64,000 nucleotides of DNA from Ailanthus altissimus (lineage: Eukaryota > Streptophyta > Magnoliopsida > Sapindales > Simaroubaceae), in contig OX327690.1 of the NCBI GenBank assembly GCA_946807835.1, positions 11,070,501 to 11,134,500 of the forward strand. The letters run 5' to 3'. This document shows, piece after piece, positions 34,333 through 45,989 of the stretch. Positions within the stretch are counted from its first letter, which is position 1. Every line of letters begins with the position of its first letter. The notes beneath the pieces are model-generated. The model was not told where the DNA came from. It did not search any database and worked only from the letters and a program-made list of their open reading frames with translations. Position numbers and translations under genes: made by a program.

Positions 34333-34832
34333 TGATGGGTGTAAATAAAATATATATTTAGACCTTAAATTATCTTGGGAATTGTCTATTTTTGAGTAAT
34401 GTTTAAATTATTTATGCTTTGAATGTTATTTTTATAGGTTTTTATTATGATAAGATGGGAAAGTAAGGAATTGGAGCAAACAATATATATATTGCTATAG
34501 TAAATTGCTACAATAATAATGAATAGTAATCAACGTCCCTACGTCCAAAAATGAACACCCCAGCATTCATTTAGTGATGAACACCCTATCGTTAAACAGT
34601 GAATGCTTCAGCATTGGCCCAATTATATAAATGCCTTATTTCGTCTCTAAACAAGGAGTTTCGCCCCTAACCTATTTTCTCTCAATCCTTACACATCCCT
34701 AACCCATAAACCATCCCATATTATGCAATAACAACACTTAAAACTATATTGGAGGGAGACTACACAATTAAGAGTATTTTGGCTAACTATTGGAGGATTC
34801 AAACATTGCTCAAGGATTGAATAAAGGCTATC
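34333..34832 (+). repeat. LTR C1 (5' LTR of C, 3' end deleted)
   Basis: Starts TGATGGGTGTAAATAAAAT and matches 40451 onward until GGATTGA...GGCTATC at 34832, where it jumps to unrelated internal sequence. A U3 word cluster (GCTATAGTAAATTGCTACAA, then ACCCCAGCATTC variants, 34493-34617) lies immediately before TATA sequence TTATATAAAT at 34623-34632. Confidence 0.7.
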
Positions 34833-35060
34833 ATTAAAGTCTTTCTAGGAAAGCTCAAATCAAAATAGTCAGAGCTATTTCTTAAAGATTTTCTTATGAA
34901 GCTTTGGAAGTCAAAGAAAAGGATTGTCAACACTTGAAGATATCGACTTAAGTTCCATAAAATAGATGTCGTGGATATGCAATTTGATCCACTATAAGCA
35001 AAAATGGAAGATGTCAAGCCGATGACGTTAAATCAAGCACTACTTGGAAGGCAACCCAAG
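34833..35060 (+). pseudogene. Possible integrase tail of element C
   Basis: No readable frame of length, but 35029-35062 (TTAAATCAAGCACTACTTGG then AAGGCAACCCAAG) matches the sequence found at the end of pol in many Athila/Tat elements (a TTAAACAAGCGCTTGTTGGG-type stop region). It suggests a deletion from LTR C1 into the end of pol. Confidence 0.4.
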
Positions 35061-36853
35061 GTATATTTTATTTTGTTTAAGTCTATTTTATTTTAATTAA
35101 ATTGCTTTGCTTTTGGTGTGAGCTAAGGATATGGACAAGGAAAAATGTGAGCCAACACCCTTGTATTCCAATAGAGAATGCCCTAGCGTCAATTCTTGAG
35201 CAGCTCTAAAAATTTCATATCATTTCAATGCTGGAACATCCAAATGTCAATGCCCCCACATCAAGCTAAACATTGAGGCATCACCAACACAGGCCCTAGT
35301 ATTTGTAGAAGTCATCCAATGCTAAAGAGTTCACAATTCTCAACATCCCAGCATTCCTATTCAATGTTGGGGCAGTACTTTTTCAATGCCCCAGTGTCAA
35401 TTCCAAAAATTTTGAGGGGTCCTCAAAAGCCACCAATGCTCCTGTGTTGAAGCCCAATGTCCCAACGTTCCTTATTTACACTTTGGAAGGCCAACAATTA
35501 AGTCTTTAACGCCTTCGTATTTCAACTTTGTAGAGTTTAACGTTCATCCAGGGTAGATGAACACTACAGTGTTATAAAGAGAATGTCATGGCGTTCACTT
35601 GACAAAAACAAGAGCACCTTACCCCATCACCACCACTACCATTATCGTCTCAAGAGGATGATCAGATATTGGGACAAAAGGAACTAGCATTAGTAGGGGA
35701 GGACTTGGACGCTTAAGCCAACATTTTACAGATTAGAGAAGTATTTTAGTTTCATTTATATTTCCGCTGCCATGGGGACCATGCCATATTTTTAGTTGGA
35801 GACAATGAAACACTTCCTATATTTTGTTTAGCTTGCATTTTATCCTTGTTTATGTTACTTTATGTTTTTTTTTATGTTGGTTATCTTTTGTCTTAGTCTT
35901 TTATAGTTAAGGAAAACAAAGCATTAGTAATATGACTTGATTTTCACGTAAAATAATTTTTTGAAGTTGTCTATTGCTATATTTTTCTAATGTTGGGTTC
36001 TGATGATGATTACTACTCTATGATAAGAAATTAAAATTTGATTGCATAACTTATTTTTTAATTCCCTAAGAAATAGTATATACCTTAAATAATTTATGCA
36101 CCAATACTTAGAAAGATTTTGACCAAGTTTGTTGATCACCAATTTTTAGGCACTTGAATAAAAGCTTGTGTTAATTGAATTCTTGCTTAGAAATGCTCAT
36201 GATCAAGTAGTACATTTTAGACTTGATGAATAGAAAAACACGCTAGAATTTATTTTAATTAAAGCTTGAGGTGAAATTCTAGAAAACACATAAATTATGA
36301 GATGAAATTAGGTCATCTTTGGACCGTTTAAGCCTTTCACGTCTACCCTTGTTATATATTTACCCCTAGTTAGCCCATTTGAGTAGAAATTACCTTTTTC
36401 TTAAACAACCACATTACAAGCCTAACCCTTGAGTTTAAGTACCTTAAACACCCTATACACCATTGACACTAAGTATATTGAGAGATATTGAGAATCTGTT
36501 AAGTTATGGTTAAGTAAAAGTGTATATTTCTACATTACAAGCTAATAAAAGACCTAATAGATTCAGAAATATGTGTATTTCTACATTAAGGGAGAGCTGT
36601 ATGAAAAACAAGCCTATGATAGTGTTTTGTGCTTTAACATATATCGAGACATCTCTTTTCTGTACATCTTGGGCACTTGAGTTAATCTTGGTAAAATTCA
36701 ATTAACACTTACTTGTTTTACACACATACAAGGTTGATCACTTATGACGAAAAATGAAAGTGCTCAATGGTGGTGTTTGTGAATTATTTAGAGTGTTTAT
36801 TAATTTAGAAAGAATTGAAGAATAAGTAAAGCAGTCTTTAAGACAATGGTATG
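35061..36853 (+). other. Element C 3' internal region, word-rich noncoding
   Basis: No gene seen. 35140-35600 repeats variants of AATGCCCCAGCGTCAA/AACGTTCC many times, echoing the words in the C LTR U3. 35940-36480 resembles the long 3' noncoding region of Athila/Tat elements. Two overlapping short ORFs at 36510-36705 on opposite strands are chance frames. Confidence 0.45.
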
Positions 36854-39800
36854 ATCATTGATAAGCACATTTTATATATAATATTATACCTCTCTTAATG
36901 TGATAATTGCTCATTTTAAATGTGACTTTATGATTTTTTTATGTATATTAATATTATTTTATAGATTTCAAGTTAATAGAGCTATTTGGGATGAAACTTT
37001 AAAGAAAATAAGCAAAATACCAAAATGCTATAGTGCACTAAACAGTATCGGGTGAATAGTATATGTGCTACAGTTCCGCTACAGTGCCAGAAACCGTGTT
37101 TGGCGCTTTAGCGCCACCACCTGTTTTAAGCCCCCATTTCTTGTCCTAATTTGAAACCTATAAATACTATTATTTAGCCATTTTCTCAATAACAAAAGGG
37201 AGGCACAAAATTTACAAAAGAGAACAAGACTTGAGCTCAAATTTGAAGATAAGAAATGATGGCTCCAAGGTTTCTTAAGCATTATTGAAGACATTTGAAG
37301 GATTGAAACCTTGGAGACATCCCCAAATTCGGTTTTCTCTTTTTTTTTTCATTATTTTTCTCTTTTGTTTAAATTTTCATTTATGAACATTGCTTAAATG
37401 AGTTGTATCTATGGATTTCTAGATAATTTTAGTTATGGTTTGATTTGTATGTGATTAAACTTGAATTCTAAAGCTTGATGTAGTTTTATTTATATTATGT
37501 TTGGAAGATTTAGTATATTTTCGTTGAAGTCATTTATGCTTCTCTATGCTTAATGCTTCCAATTGATTAGAAAATGAATTGGTTGTTGTGGATTTATGAA
37601 TTGATGCTTGGGAGAGCTTGACCTATTTATCAAATTTGGAAGAAACATAACCTTAGGTTGTTATTGAGTTAGGAGGCTGATAACACTTAGGTAATCACTA
37701 TGGTTTTCTCAAGGATTACATGTAGTGCACACCAAGTGTTTGATAAAATATTTGAGAACACTTGGGGTATGCATTATGCCTATAATTTTATTTGACGCTC
37801 GGGAGAGGTAATGAGATTAATCTTTGGGTAATCAATTTAAGGGTTGCGTAATGCATGTATAGGTAAACAAGTTAGATAGGGATATCAACTTGAATATGTA
37901 TGCATAGTATCTCATTCGGCACTCGGAAAAGGAAACGAGATTAGTCTTAATCCCTTGATTAATGAATTGAACGAAATGCTAAATAGGAAGAATAGAATGA
38001 AATCAATACTCTAGGATCCCATTTGTATAGAATTCACCATATCGTATGATTATCATTGTTGTTAGATTATATGTTCTAAGCCTTGATGGAACTCTATTGA
38101 ATAATATGCGTTGATGTTGTTTTGTAATTAATGACTATTTTGTGTTATTCATTTATGTTTTTTATGTGCTTCTAATTGAATTGGGAAATAGATTGGATGA
38201 ATTAAACATTTGGGTTACATGCTTGATGATGAACACATGAAAATGCATATTTGTTAAGAGATTTAATCACCATTTAATGTCATTAATTTTAGCATTTTTT
38301 GTATTTTTAGCTTGAAATAAAGTGTTCTCCTTAAATTATGATTAATGAATGTTATTTAGACAGGTTTAGGTAAAATGGACATAACTCTCAATGTAGAAAT
38401 TGAAATGAAGAAATTCTTGAACCTAGTGCAACATGACTCAATCTTACACAAATTTTAAGAATAGTACAAAAGCCAAATCCAACATGTTATAGGCCAAAAA
38501 TTGAGATACAATAGAATCGGGCTATAACTTCTGCCCAACTTGACCCAACTCACGTATTTGGACCGTATCTCACAAAATACGTACTCAATTGGTATAATTC
38601 TTAAAGGTGTGAAATTTAGACTTAACTATCAACAACCTGTATGTTGATGGTAAAGTCCAAATCAGCCATTATGATGGACCAAATCGCATTGCAAGTGGGT
38701 AAAATGGTTATTGGCCAAAATCTGATGTATCTTTGGAATGTTGCTCATATCTCATTGGATACTCATCCAATTTGCATGAACTTAGTGCCTATGGAAAGAA
38801 GAGACAAAAGGATATAACTTTCATGTCAACCACAGAGGCTACATCAATCATTTATATTACCACAAATGTGCTGCAAGTAGATGAATGAGTTATTGGCCTA
38901 AAATTATTGAAGATTGATGTCACCCATGACATATTTCCATTCATTGCCTATATAAGGAGACTTTTAGGACGTTTTCAATATTGGATAATTCTCTCTTCTT
39001 TTCTTCTCATTAACATGTATTGTAATTTAGGCTAGAGTTCTTGGCAAGGCTAAGAGATGAACTTTTATGTGTAATAAATCTACTTCTATGCTTTGATTCG
39101 TTGTCAAGAGCTACAAATGTTTGTAAGTTTGGTTTTGATTAAACTCTTATCTATTTTATTTTCTATAATCCAGAGGTTATAATTCTCATGTCTCATATAT
39201 GTTCAGTCATGCTTTTCTTATGTGATTCTTATTGAATTATGATTGTTACTTGTTACATTGTTTTGTATGTTAATCTTTTACTGCAGTATTGTCAAATTGA
39301 TATATTATCGATCTTGAATAACATGTAAGGGCAATAAATGTTTGATATTCAAGTTGATCTTTTACTGCAATATTGTCAAAATGATATATTGTCGATCTTA
39401 GATAACTTGTATAAATGAACATGATGTGTGTTAATGCTTGCAAAGAGTTTAATTACATCAAATACATGTGTTATCAAATGTGCTATATTTTACATATCTT
39501 CCGATTGATTGTTTGGGATGTGAAACTTTCAATTGAGTTATAGGCATTGAATCAAAGTGTAGAGTAGATTTATAAAGCATAATTGTGATTCTCAAAGCCT
39601 TGCTTAAATCATCATAAGATATTTTCTTCAATTCATAGACAATTCCATCTCATCAACCTATTTTTATCCTTTGCTACCTCTTTAATATTTTGCTTCACCA
39701 ACCTATTTTGCCAAGAGCTTCCTCATGGGATCGACACCTCAATCTATACTGTGATAGCCGTGTTATATTTTGAGCGTAAACACTTGGAAAATTTTAATCC

Positions 39801-40319
39801 TTATGTTGGTTGTAAAAAGCATAGCTTTGAGTTTGTTGAGTTGGGAGACTAATGAACTTAGGGTAGTCGCGTAAGGGTAGCTTAATGCATGTATGTATAA
39901 CGGGTTAGATAGAAATATCAACTTAGTTGTATATGTATAGTGTCTCATTTCGGCACTCGGGAGAGGGAATGAGATTAATCATACACCCTGGACTAATGAA
40001 TGTATAAAATTGGACTGATCACTAATGACAAAGACAATAGGAACAATAGAGGAAAATCAAGTCCCTAGAACCCCATTGCCATAGATCTCTCATATCTCTA
40101 TTTTACCAAGTATTTAGTTTTAAGCTTCTTTTAATTCAATAATTCAACTTATCATTTAGATTAGCCTAGATAAAGTTGGTTGCCAACATCATAGTACTTA
40201 GTATTAATTTAGGACATAATCCTCATGGGAACGATACTCACTCAGCACTTTATTACTTGCTCACGACTCGTGTACTTGCGGTTATAAATTCCCTTGTGTA
40301 TAATTTTGTGAAGAATCAT
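36854..40319 (+). mobile_element. Solo LTR B1, TSD ATCAT, with LTR A nested
   Basis: The LTR is 36859-40314, flanked by perfect ATCAT (36854-36858, 40315-40319). It starts TGATAAGCACATTTTATA and ends ...TTTTGTGAAGA (compare ...TTTTGCGAACA in B2). Without the nested LTR A it is about 1.9 kb and aligns with 49280-50634. A U3 word cluster (GCTATAGTG, GCTACAGTT, GCTACAGTG, GGCGCTTTAGCGCC; 37026-37118) precedes TATA sequence CTATAAATA at 37158-37166. Confidence 0.85.
38222..39787 (+). mobile_element. Solo LTR A, TSD CTTGA/CTTGG
   Basis: The LTR is 38227-39782 (1556 bp), TGATGAACAC ... GAGCGTAAACA, with flanks CTTGA (38222-38226) and CTTGG (39783-39787). The uninterrupted sequence in B2 (TATGTACTTGGGAGAGTTTA, about 50095-50115) shows the original site. 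Same family as the LTRs of element A, opposite orientation. TATA sequence CTATATAAGG lies at 38948-38957, and the internal duplication with GACAATAT words at 39275-39415. Confidence 0.85.
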
Positions 40320-40450
40320 CAAATCAATCCAATCGTTTGTTAATTTTTCATATGTTTCGATTTTTTTTTTTTGTTTCCTTTTAAGTTTTTATTTCCACAT
40401 TATTCTCTCTCATTGGTTGAGGATAAGTAATTGTCTAAGGTTGGGATATT
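40320..40450 (+). other. End of element C internal region and polypurine tract
   Basis: Short noncoding piece ending GTCTAAGGTTGGGATATT directly before the TG of LTR C2. Confidence 0.5.
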
Positions 40451-42010
40451 TGATTGGCATAAATTAGACATATATTTAGATCTCAAATTATCTTAGGAAT
40501 GATCCGTTTTCGAATAATTTCATAATCATGTATACTTTGAATGTTGTTTTTACAGGGTTTATTATGATGAGATGGGAAAAGAAGTAATTGGAGCAAAAAA
40601 TATAAATTGCTATAGTAATTGCTACAATAACAGTGAATAGTGATTTGTTGCAGTGACCAACAACTCAGCGTTCATACAACAATGAACGCTTTAACGTTGA
40701 ACTATGAACATTTCAGCGTTGGCCCAATTATATAAATACCTTATTTCATCTCCAAATGCGGAGTTCCACTCCTAACCAAACTCTAACCTATTTTCTCTCA
40801 ATCTTAACACATTTCTAACCCATAAATCATCCTCATATTTTGCAATAACAACATTTAAAACTATTCTTGAGGGACATTACACAATTAAGAGCATTTTGGC
40901 TAACTATTAAAGGATTCAACCATTGCTCAAGGATTGATTGGAGGCTATCTTATCTTCATGAATTCGGTTTGGATTGGTTGTATCATGCTTTATTATTGTT
41001 ATTTAGCCATTAAACTTTTAATATGTTGATGCAATTCTATTATTTAGAGTTATAGTCTTAAACTCAATATGTGTACTTGATTGGTTTAATCCAATTATTA
41101 TAAACTCAATATGTGTTATTAATGCTTTCAAAATACTAGGAATGGTGATTGGATGAATAATGAACACTTTGATAAACTTGGAAAAGGCATCCTAGTGTTT
41201 AGACCTAGAAAAATTAATATATGGTTGTAGATTAATGTCCACAAGTTTTGAATTAGGATAAGAATATATCTAATTGGCATGTATGGTCAATATAACTTGT
41301 TCATAATGAACCTTGATTTATTCGAATTACTATAGAAATAAAAGAATTTGATAGATTAAGGTATAATTGCACAACTATTGGAAGAGGCTTGTAATGAAAC
41401 TCGTGTTGTGGCGAATAAATGAACTGAGAGAGTAATAATTGAGATAATAAAATCATACTGAGGATGTTGACTTTATTGTCATACATATTAATGCCTTGAT
41501 GATAACAAATCCCATGTTTAGGCATTAAAAGAATTAAATGCACAAGTGAGGTAAATTAGGAGCAAAGAAAATAGAAGGGCACATTCAAAATTACACTGGT
41601 ACTGTATGAGAAAAAATGTGCACAAACTTGGTAAAAAAAGGAAGATAATTGTGTTAGCTTTCTAAAGAATTTTATGGAAGTAAATTTGGATTTTTCTATA
41701 TAAATTTACGATCAAGTCATTTAAGCATGCTGAAGTAGATCAAAGTGAAAAGTTTTGAAAGTTTCAGAAATTGGATTAAAATGCAAAAGATTAAAACTTT
41801 GAGAAGATCACTGTAGTGCACTGTAGCAACTATAATTACACTGTAGTAGCACTATAGTAATGGGGCATGTCACTATATAACAGTTAAGTACTGTACATCA
41901 CTATAGCAACGGTTAAGTCACTATAGCAGAATTGTAGCAACGGCTATTTTTCATTGCTTAGAAATATCACTCATTTGAAGCTCAAGAACAAGAGAAAAGA
42001 AGAGAAAAAT

Positions 42011-43394
42011 ATTATTAATACGATATTTCTATATCTTAAAATTGAGTGCAAGTATACACTATCATATGCAGGTCATAAAGGGACAACAGAGTCAAATATC
42101 GAACCCACTGGGATAATATCTTATTTTTAACTAAATACTAAAATTATGTCTTTCTAGTAATTATTCAAAAAAAAAACTTAGAAAATATAAAAGGAAGAAC
42201 ACAACATAAGGATATTTGGAAGATAGTAATACAGAGAAAACTCAGGGTTAATACTATCCCTCAATATGCTTTTTAATGATTAATCTTCTAATATTTAATT
42301 CCCTTAGTTCTTGTTGTTGATTAAGACACTAATGTATTCACAAGCCTCTCTTAAGGTCATGCAAATATACCTTAATTAACCAAATACCTATATTCCTATG
42401 GTACTTGTAATAAATTAAGATTCATTAAGAACAAGTCTTATTGATCATACATGCCAATTAGGTATATTTCTATCCTAATTCAAAATTTGCATATGTAACA
42501 TTGAATGTTACTCTACAATCATACATAAAATTACCTAGGTCTAAATATAATGATTCATCTTCCAAGTTTATCAAAATATTACCAATTCATTCACCATATA
42601 TTGGCTAGATGTATTAAAGTTAAGAACAAGTAATTTGAATTACAAAAAACTAAGTTTATTAAATATTAAAAAGATATGGCAATTAAGCGCACATATTGAG
42701 TTCAAGTATTAACCTTCGAAAGAAAATTTAGCTCATGGCTACAAGAGAATAGTAGTAAAAATAATAAGAAATCATGATACAATCAATAGCAAATCAATAT
42801 AGATGTTGAATTCTCATGATTGTATTACCTAATAAACTCTTGATGCTGAAGAACGCCTTGCATTTCTCTCTATAGATGCTTTAATTATGCTCCAATTGCT
42901 CTCTAAGACTTGGGTTGTGTATTCTTGATGTTCTTGGATGATTTCTAAAGGCTAGGGACGAGTGGTCTTTTATAGGGATTGATTTAAGCTTAAAATCTCC
43001 AAATTTTGTCAAGTCAGGAATCGTACTGTCGCTGAAGCGCTGTGTTCAAAAGGCTATATCGCTATAACGGTGAGGACATAACGCTGGGGTGTTGAGCTGT
43101 CACTGGCATGGTAGCTTGCTAGCCTAGCCCTGGGGCGATGGACTAAGACTTAAATAAGACTTTTTTTTTCTTTTTTTCTTATTTTGTCTCAGGTTTCAAT
43201 GCTGCGGTGGTAAAGCTTGTGGCGTTAGGGAGACAACTATATATTTTGAAATTTTTACACTTTAGTCCCTGTTTTTCATTCAAGTCCCTATAAAAAAATA
43301 ATATTCACATAAATAGCCATTTATTATCATAAAATAATAAATATCAAAATAAAAACATCAAAAAATATATGAAAAATATGCTCTTATCAGTTGT
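42011..43394 (-). mobile_element. Solo LTR D3 (reversed), TSD ATTAT/GTTGT
   Basis: 1374 bp, 42016-43389; the minus strand begins TGATAAGAGCAT and ends GAAATATCGTATTA, related to D1 and D2. The empty site in the F 3' LTR (AAATATTATATATCAG, about 46555) shows the insertion point. Flanks ATTAT and GTTGT differ by two A/G changes, consistent with an old duplication. Confidence 0.8.
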
Positions 43395-43945
43395 ATATCG
43401 GAATTGAGAGCTTTGTTGTTCTTACACTTTCATATTTACTCTTTTGGGAGTTTAAATTATTTTATTTATCAATTCTTATATTGATATTATTCAAGTGTTT
43501 CTGGAAAAGACTTTGAGAAGAGAGTGGATACTCTTTTGTTGTCATTTAAGTGTTCTGGGAAGCACTTTGAGAGCAGAGTAATTTAATTACTCTTTTATTG
43601 TAAGGGTTTCTTGATACCTTAGAAGTCAATAGAGTATCCCCTGGCCTTGATTTAAGGCTAGCTAGTGGAAATTAATTTACTGTAAATGTTTCTTAACACC
43701 TTCGAAGTCAAGTGTATTGATTCTTGGCCTTGATTTAAGGCAAGCTAGTGGAATCCTCGAGGCGAGTTGCTTGAGGTGCGAACGTAGGCTATGTGGAGTG
43801 TCGAACCACATAAACATTCGAGTGTCATTCTCTCTATCCCTTACTCTCTTATGTATTGTAAATATTTGTTATTAAATTTGTTTATGTTTTAATAAATGCA
43901 TAAATTATTTATATTTGTGCATTAATTTTTAAATACCTAATTTAA

Positions 43946-43990
43946 CCCCCCCCCCCCCCCCCCACCCCCCCCCCCCCCCCCCCCCCCCCC
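43946..43990 (+). repeat. 45-nt poly-C tract (C18 A C26)
   Basis: Uninterrupted cytosines except one A at 43964. The matching place in the 3' LTR (about 47500) has only CACCCCCCTTCC. Either a homopolymer expansion or a sequencing/assembly artefact. Confidence 0.9.
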
Positions 43991-44023
43991 TCCTTTTTGG
44001 GTTGCCTCTCTAGAATTTTCATT

Positions 44024-44036
44024 TGGTATCAGAACC
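44024..44036 (+). other. Primer-binding site of element F (tRNA-iMet)
   Basis: TGGTATCAGAACC, 2 bp after the LTR end; matches the copia-typical TGGTATCAGAGC complementary to initiator tRNA-Met. Confidence 0.85.
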
Positions 44037-44239
44037 TCGTACTCTAAAAAATGGCATAACGATCTTAGAGTGATCCTTGGCAACCCTTAGAGACCCTAAA
44101 TGTATGTGGCCAATTCTACCACTAAACCTCCTTTTTTTTAATGGATTCAATATAGTTCTTGAAAAATTAGGATGAGGACTTATTTGTAAGCTTTTAATTA
44201 TGAACTTTAGATTACTGTTCAAAATGGTCATCATGTGCC

Positions 44240-45199
44240 CACGAAAAAGAATAAAAGGTCCAGCTTATTCCTAAACTCGAAGAGGAGTGGAATAAATAGG
44301 ATTTTAGAAATTCTTCTTTAAATGCAAAAGCCATGATCTATTTATTTTGTGCATTAGATAAAAATGTATTCAATATAATTTGTAATTATAATTCTGCATA
44401 TGCAATTTAGCATGCACTAGAAGTATTATATGAGAAAAATTCAGCGAAGAAAAAGAAAAAGAATGCATCAACTTGTGATGATAATAATGAAGAAAAATAT
44501 GAATGTCAGACTTTAAATCTTGCACTCATGGCCATTGGAGATGACGAATTTGAAAATCTTAATGAGGTATGTGAACAACTCTCTTGTGATGAATTGTATG
44601 ATGCTTTTCAAGAAATGCATGATGCTATGACCAAGCTTGCATCTAAAAATACATCACTTAGGGAGAAAAATTTTTATCTTTCAAATAAAATTGAAGAACT
44701 TTAAAAAGAAAATAATGTGCTAAAAAGTGAAAATATTTATGTAGAAGAAAATGTCATTTCTTTTAAAAGAGAAAAAGAAAATCTTGAAAATGTACTTGAA
44801 GTATCTTACGCATGCATTCAAGAGTTAAATGAGAACCTCAAAATCAAAGATATAACTTTAGAAAATGAAGCCATTAAAAAAGAACTCATTGATTTACAAG
44901 AGATTGTCCTAAATTTCATAAATGGACAAAAATTACTTGGTTCTCAAAAATATGTGTTTGACAAGGGAGGTATAAGATATAAACTATTTCTAAAGCAAAA
45001 ACACTTGAAAAATTATTTTGTAAAATCAAGTTTTAAAGTTGAACCTAATTTAATTTGATATTATTGTAATAAAAATGATCATAAAGTTTATAATTGTCCT
45101 TTAAAAAACTTTGGAATTGGACAAATCTGGGTTCCAAAAGAAAGCATTTCTAACATTCAAGGATCCAAGGAATGTTGGGTACCGAAATGTGCATTTTGA
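44240..45199 (+). pseudogene. SIRE-like gag with coiled coil
   Basis: The plus frame has two early stops, a NAKAMIYLFCALD word (gag capsid of SIRE elements) and then an apparent internal deletion before NLALMAIGDDE. A long heptad-rich segment follows (EELxKENNVLKSENIYVEEN ... ENEAIKKELIDLQEIV, about 44590-44930), predicted coiled coil. The knuckle reads stop-YYCNKNDHKVYNC: the first Cys codon of the CCHC box is TGA at 45056-45058. The tail IGQIWVPKES and ECWVPKCAF is diagnostic of SIRE/Maximus gag. The largest open piece is 44717-45058. Confidence 0.75.
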
Positions 45200-45989
45200 A
45201 TTTATTTTTGTAGGTACAAAAAAAATATGATTTGAATTGGTAATAATATTTGCCTTGTTAATAGATATTACATTTGATGGTGCCTTGATATTGTGTGAAA
45301 TGTTTTTTCTTTGATGTTACACTATGAACAATTATAAATTATTTTGATTTCTTTAATTTCATTGGTGAGTTATAAATTGTTAGAATTCTTAATATATATT
45401 TGGTTTTCATAGGGGGAGTTATATGATTTTCTAATCATTTTGGGTATATCATTACATCTTTGATTTTCTAAGGGGGAGATTTATGTATGTTATATTTAGG
45501 GGGAGCAAGGAATTATAAGCATATTATTTGTGAATGATATTTTTGCTTGCACCTAGAACATGTGAATAAAACATTCATAGCTTGGAATTCTCCTCGTGGA
45601 CAAGTTCTTGATGATTCATCAATTTAAAAATAATAGATGTATTTTGATATAATGTTTTGATGAAATAGTACATATATTGAAAAATTATTTTTCACAGAGG
45701 GAGGAATGTATTTTGATTTGATTAATATTGCTTACGGTTATGGTAATTATGATTGAGTCATATATGCCTATCAAAATATTTTGATGATTTTATAAGTTAT
45801 TATGCATATTGAAAAATATTCTTTAAAGAAGAAAATGTATTAGACTTTTGATAAATACCCCAATAATTTTCTTGGCCTTTTGATGATGTCAAAAAGGAGA
45901 TAATTTTGATGTATTTTGATGATATAAAAATTTCTTTGTAAAATCTCCACTAAGGACATCAAAATACATGAGGTATTTTGATGAGATTA
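45200..45989 (+). other. Element F 3' noncoding region with AGGGGGAG tracts
   Basis: No coding seen. Three AGGGGGAG purine tracts occur at 45411, 45471 and 45498, the first two in a roughly 60-bp repeated setting. Repeated polypurine tracts in the 3' region are known for SIRE elements. The tract next to the LTR (TATTTTGATGAGATTA) is weak. Confidence 0.6.

Larger units (their letters stand above)
41465..44021 (+). repeat. Element F 5' LTR (D3 nested)
   Basis: TGTTGACTTTATTG ... TCTAGAATTTTCA, matching the 3' LTR 45990-47536. LTR D3 interrupts it at 42016-43389. A cluster of CACTRTAGCA words lies at 41808-41943. Near its end the short C-run of the 3' copy is expanded to a long poly-C tract (43946-43990). 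Confidence 0.8.

Noticed and set aside
36510..36705. Overlapping ORFs of 61-63 residues on both strands
   Set aside because: Mirror frames over a low-complexity segment of gypsy 3' noncoding DNA; no domain.
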